64,000 nucleotides of DNA from UBA2227 sp036677505 (lineage in GTDB: Bacteria > Bacillota_I > Bacilli_A > Erysipelotrichales > Erysipelotrichaceae). This document shows positions 62,573 to 64,000 of the stretch, piece after piece. The DNA is taken from assembly GCA_036677505.1 (NCBI GenBank), contig JAVBWK010000011.1, positions 1 to 64,000 on the forward strand, written 5' to 3'. Below the pieces are notes generated by a model. It was not told the origin of the DNA. It saw only the letters and a program-made list of their open reading frames with translations, and made no database searches. A program made the position numbers and the translations under genes. The first letter of the stretch is position 1; the number at the start of each line of letters is the position of its first letter.

Positions 62573-63700
62573 TGTACAGTTGTAAATGATGTGAGACCAT
62601 TTCCGTAAAATAAAAATGGTCATCCTGTATAATGGTTATTGTATTGACGAATCAGCTTCTCTCTAGTCTCTAGAGGAGTAAAGTAGCCAAGCGTGGACAT
62701 CGGTGTTTGGTTTGAACGTTGCAAGTATCGCTTCGCTTGAAGCCGAAGATCATTGAGTGAGTAGAATTTCAATGTTCGATAGAATCGCTTGTTATCATTC
62801 CGGTGAGATCTTTCAACTTTACCATTGTGTCGTGGAGTTCTTGGACGAATCAGCTGATGAGTAATGTTCAGTTGGCGCAGCAGAATGTCGAAGGGATGCT
62901 CCCGGTCAGTAACCGTGGTGTGGGTAAATTCAAATCCATTATCGGTTTGAATGATTTTTGGTCGATAACCGTAGTACATAAGACACCTTTTGACAAAATC
63001 CTGGCTTGAATAGCTGGAATGTTCATCATAGTGATAAATAAACCGTTCTCTGGAAGCTTCATCAATCATGGTGTATTGGTAAAATTTCTGATCACCCAAT
63101 AGTGAAGAGGCTTTACAATTTTTAGGAACATATTTTACATCGCATTGCCACTTAATCCCAATCATTTTGGGGGTGTCGTAGGGTTTGGGTTGATAGGTTT
63201 TCTTAGGTTTCAAGGACTCCTTGTAGTACCCTTGTTTACGAAGAAAGCGGAAAAGAGAGCTGGGATGGCGTGAATAACCGCGTTGAATGCGCAGTTTTCC
63301 ATACAGTTCGATCATCGTGATGATTGGATTTCGGCGAAGATAGTTATTGATCCACTGGATTTCTTGGGGAGTATGAGAATTAGGATGTACCGAATGGGGA
63401 CGATGAGATGTATCAACCAAGGAATCTTTGGTTCCATCAAACCTCTTCATCCACCGCATTAATGAGGCTTTTGAAATCTTATAACGACGGGTAACGAAGG
63501 CGACTGAAACGTTGTGTTGAGAGTAAAGTTTACAAGCATAGAAGCGAGTAATCACTTCATGAGGCAAAAATCGTTGATTATGAGGTATAATAGTCATGCG
63601 ATTGGATCCTTTCTATAAAGTGTGGTAACTCTATTTTACAGGATTCCATTCGCTTTTCTATTTTTTACTCAATATGTCTCACATCAATTGTAACTCTACA
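62573..63700. mobile_element. IS481-family insertion sequence
   Basis: A 1128-bp element. The ends form an imperfect inverted repeat: TGTACAGTTGTAAATGATG on the left, TGTAGAGTTACAATTGATG read inwards on the right. One intact transposase gene on the minus strand fills it. It is bounded by identical 26-bp flanks and seems recently inserted. Confidence 0.85.
62620..63597 (-). CDS. IS481-family DDE transposase
   Basis: The 325-residue protein has an N-terminal helix-turn-helix (YKISKASLMRWMKRFDGT) and rve core with all catalytic residues: Asp in WQCDVKYV, Asp in IIQTDNGFEF, Glu in HNGKVERSHR. The single-frame organisation and SWITCH-like RYSRHPSSLFRFL segment fit IS481. It appears intact and probably functional. 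Confidence 0.92.
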   Translation of the reverse strand: MTIIPHNQRFLPHEVITRFYACKLYSQHNVSVAFVTRRYKISKASLMRWMKRFDGTKDSLVDTSHRPHSVHPNSHTPQEIQWINNYLRRNPIITMIELYGKLRIQRGYSRHPSSLFRFLRKQGYYKESLKPKKTYQPKPYDTPKMIGIKWQCDVKYVPKNCKASSLLGDQKFYQYTMIDEASRERFIYHYDEHSSYSSQDFVKRCLMYYGYRPKIIQTDNGFEFTHTTVTDREHPFDILLRQLNITHQLIRPRTPRHNGKVERSHRNDNKRFYRTLKFYSLNDLRLQAKRYLQRSNQTPMSTLGYFTPLETREKLIRQYNNHYTG

Positions 63701-63726
63701 CGTGAATTGTACCCCTAATGGAATTA
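63701..63726. repeat. Right copy of 26-bp direct repeat
   Basis: Identical to 62547-62572. It ends five bases before the -35 box of the TetR promoter, so the insertion lies at the edge of that promoter. Confidence 0.85.
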
Positions 63727-63730
63727 TTTA

Positions 63731-63759
63731 TTGACAAAATCATCATAAAACCATATAAT
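63731..63759 (+). promoter_or_regulatory. Strong promoter of the TetR-family gene
   Basis: Perfect TTGACA (63731-63736) and TATAAT (63754-63759), 17-base spacer. Immediately downstream GTCG-N6-CGAC (63769-63782) is an inverted repeat typical of TetR-type operators and would allow autoregulation. Confidence 0.85.
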
Positions 63760-63803
63760 CAAATTTAAGTCGAACGAACGACCGAATTGTGAGGTGATGT
63801 TTA

Positions 63804-64000
63804 GTGATTATTGACACGAATGAACCAACTCAATCTGAGAAAATTTTATTAGCTGCTTTTGACTGTATTTCATCGAGAGGTTATGCAAACACTTCAATGC
63901 GCGATATTGCAGATGTTGCAGGAGTTGCTCTAAGTCAGTTAAATTATCATTATAAGAATAAGGAGGGTCTGTTTATTGAAGTTATTAATCTTGCTATAGA
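63804..64000 (+). CDS. TetR-family regulator, N-terminus only
   Basis: Only 65 codons are in the window. ILLAAFDCISSRGYANTSMRDIADVAGVALSQLNYHYKNKEGLF is a full TetR_N helix-turn-helix with the KEGLF end. It starts with GTG 63804 behind GAGGTG. TetR regulators usually control an adjacent efflux gene, which may lie beyond the edge. Confidence 0.88.
   Translation, partial: MIIDTNEPTQSEKILLAAFDCISSRGYANTSMRDIADVAGVALSQLNYHYKNKEGLFIEVINLAI

Overview
The window looks like a low-GC Bacillota chromosome, probably Erysipelotrichia-like or a relative of Mollicutes. Ribosome binding sites are AGGAGG-like, T-box and L-box leaders are present, an acyl carrier protein gene lies beside ptsI, and lysine is made by the acetylated diaminopimelate branch. 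TGG encodes Trp and TGA is a normal stop, so the standard code is used. I see no rRNA, tRNA or CRISPR array.

0-35.6 kb is ordinary core sequence. It holds acpP-ptsI on the plus strand, then an eight-gene minus-strand lysine operon (lysA-lysC-dapF-asd-dapA-dapB-dapH-acetyl-DAP deacetylase) behind a lysine riboswitch. Next come asnB with a GNAT gene behind a T-box leader, a Dps-like protein and two GGDEF proteins. A nitrogen-salvage set (transporter, cytosine-deaminase-like amidohydrolase, carbamate kinase, NDK) sits behind two near-identical promoters. A PiT phosphate permease with its DUF47 partner, plsY, two TIGR02206 membrane proteins, a copper pair (CopZ-like chaperone and CueP) with a CsoR-type operator, and a 1150-residue glycoside-phosphorylase-like protein complete this part.

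35.7-51.7 kb is AT-rich accessory DNA. It holds a degraded MITE-like copy of a nearby IS3-family element, a nonsense-interrupted secreted amidase, and the IS3-family element itself. Two successive cassettes of the lactococcin-972 type follow, each with a small secreted protein of no family I recognise, a large MacB/DUF1430-like membrane protein and an ABC ATPase. Between them a gene is split by a chimera of IS end and phage methyltransferase fragment. A third ABC exporter cassette has a nonsense codon in two of its three genes.

51.7-62.5 kb is a nested integration site. Direct repeats carrying an integrase C-terminus/att-like core flank a small cargo module (an unknown protein and a uracil-DNA-glycosylase-like protein). 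Beyond it lies a prophage or phage-derived island: integrase, CI-like repressor, Cro-like regulator, a second tyrosine recombinase, replisome organiser, DnaC-like loader, RinA/ArpU-like regulator and ParB-methyltransferase. No structural phage genes are visible. At the right end an IS481-family element sits between 26-bp direct repeats, followed by a strong promoter and a TetR-family gene cut by the window edge.

The most unusual features are the two bacteriocin-type cassettes with unfamiliar secreted products, the att-flanked cargo module, the paired promoters of the nitrogen-salvage genes, and five otherwise open reading frames each broken by one in-frame TAA.
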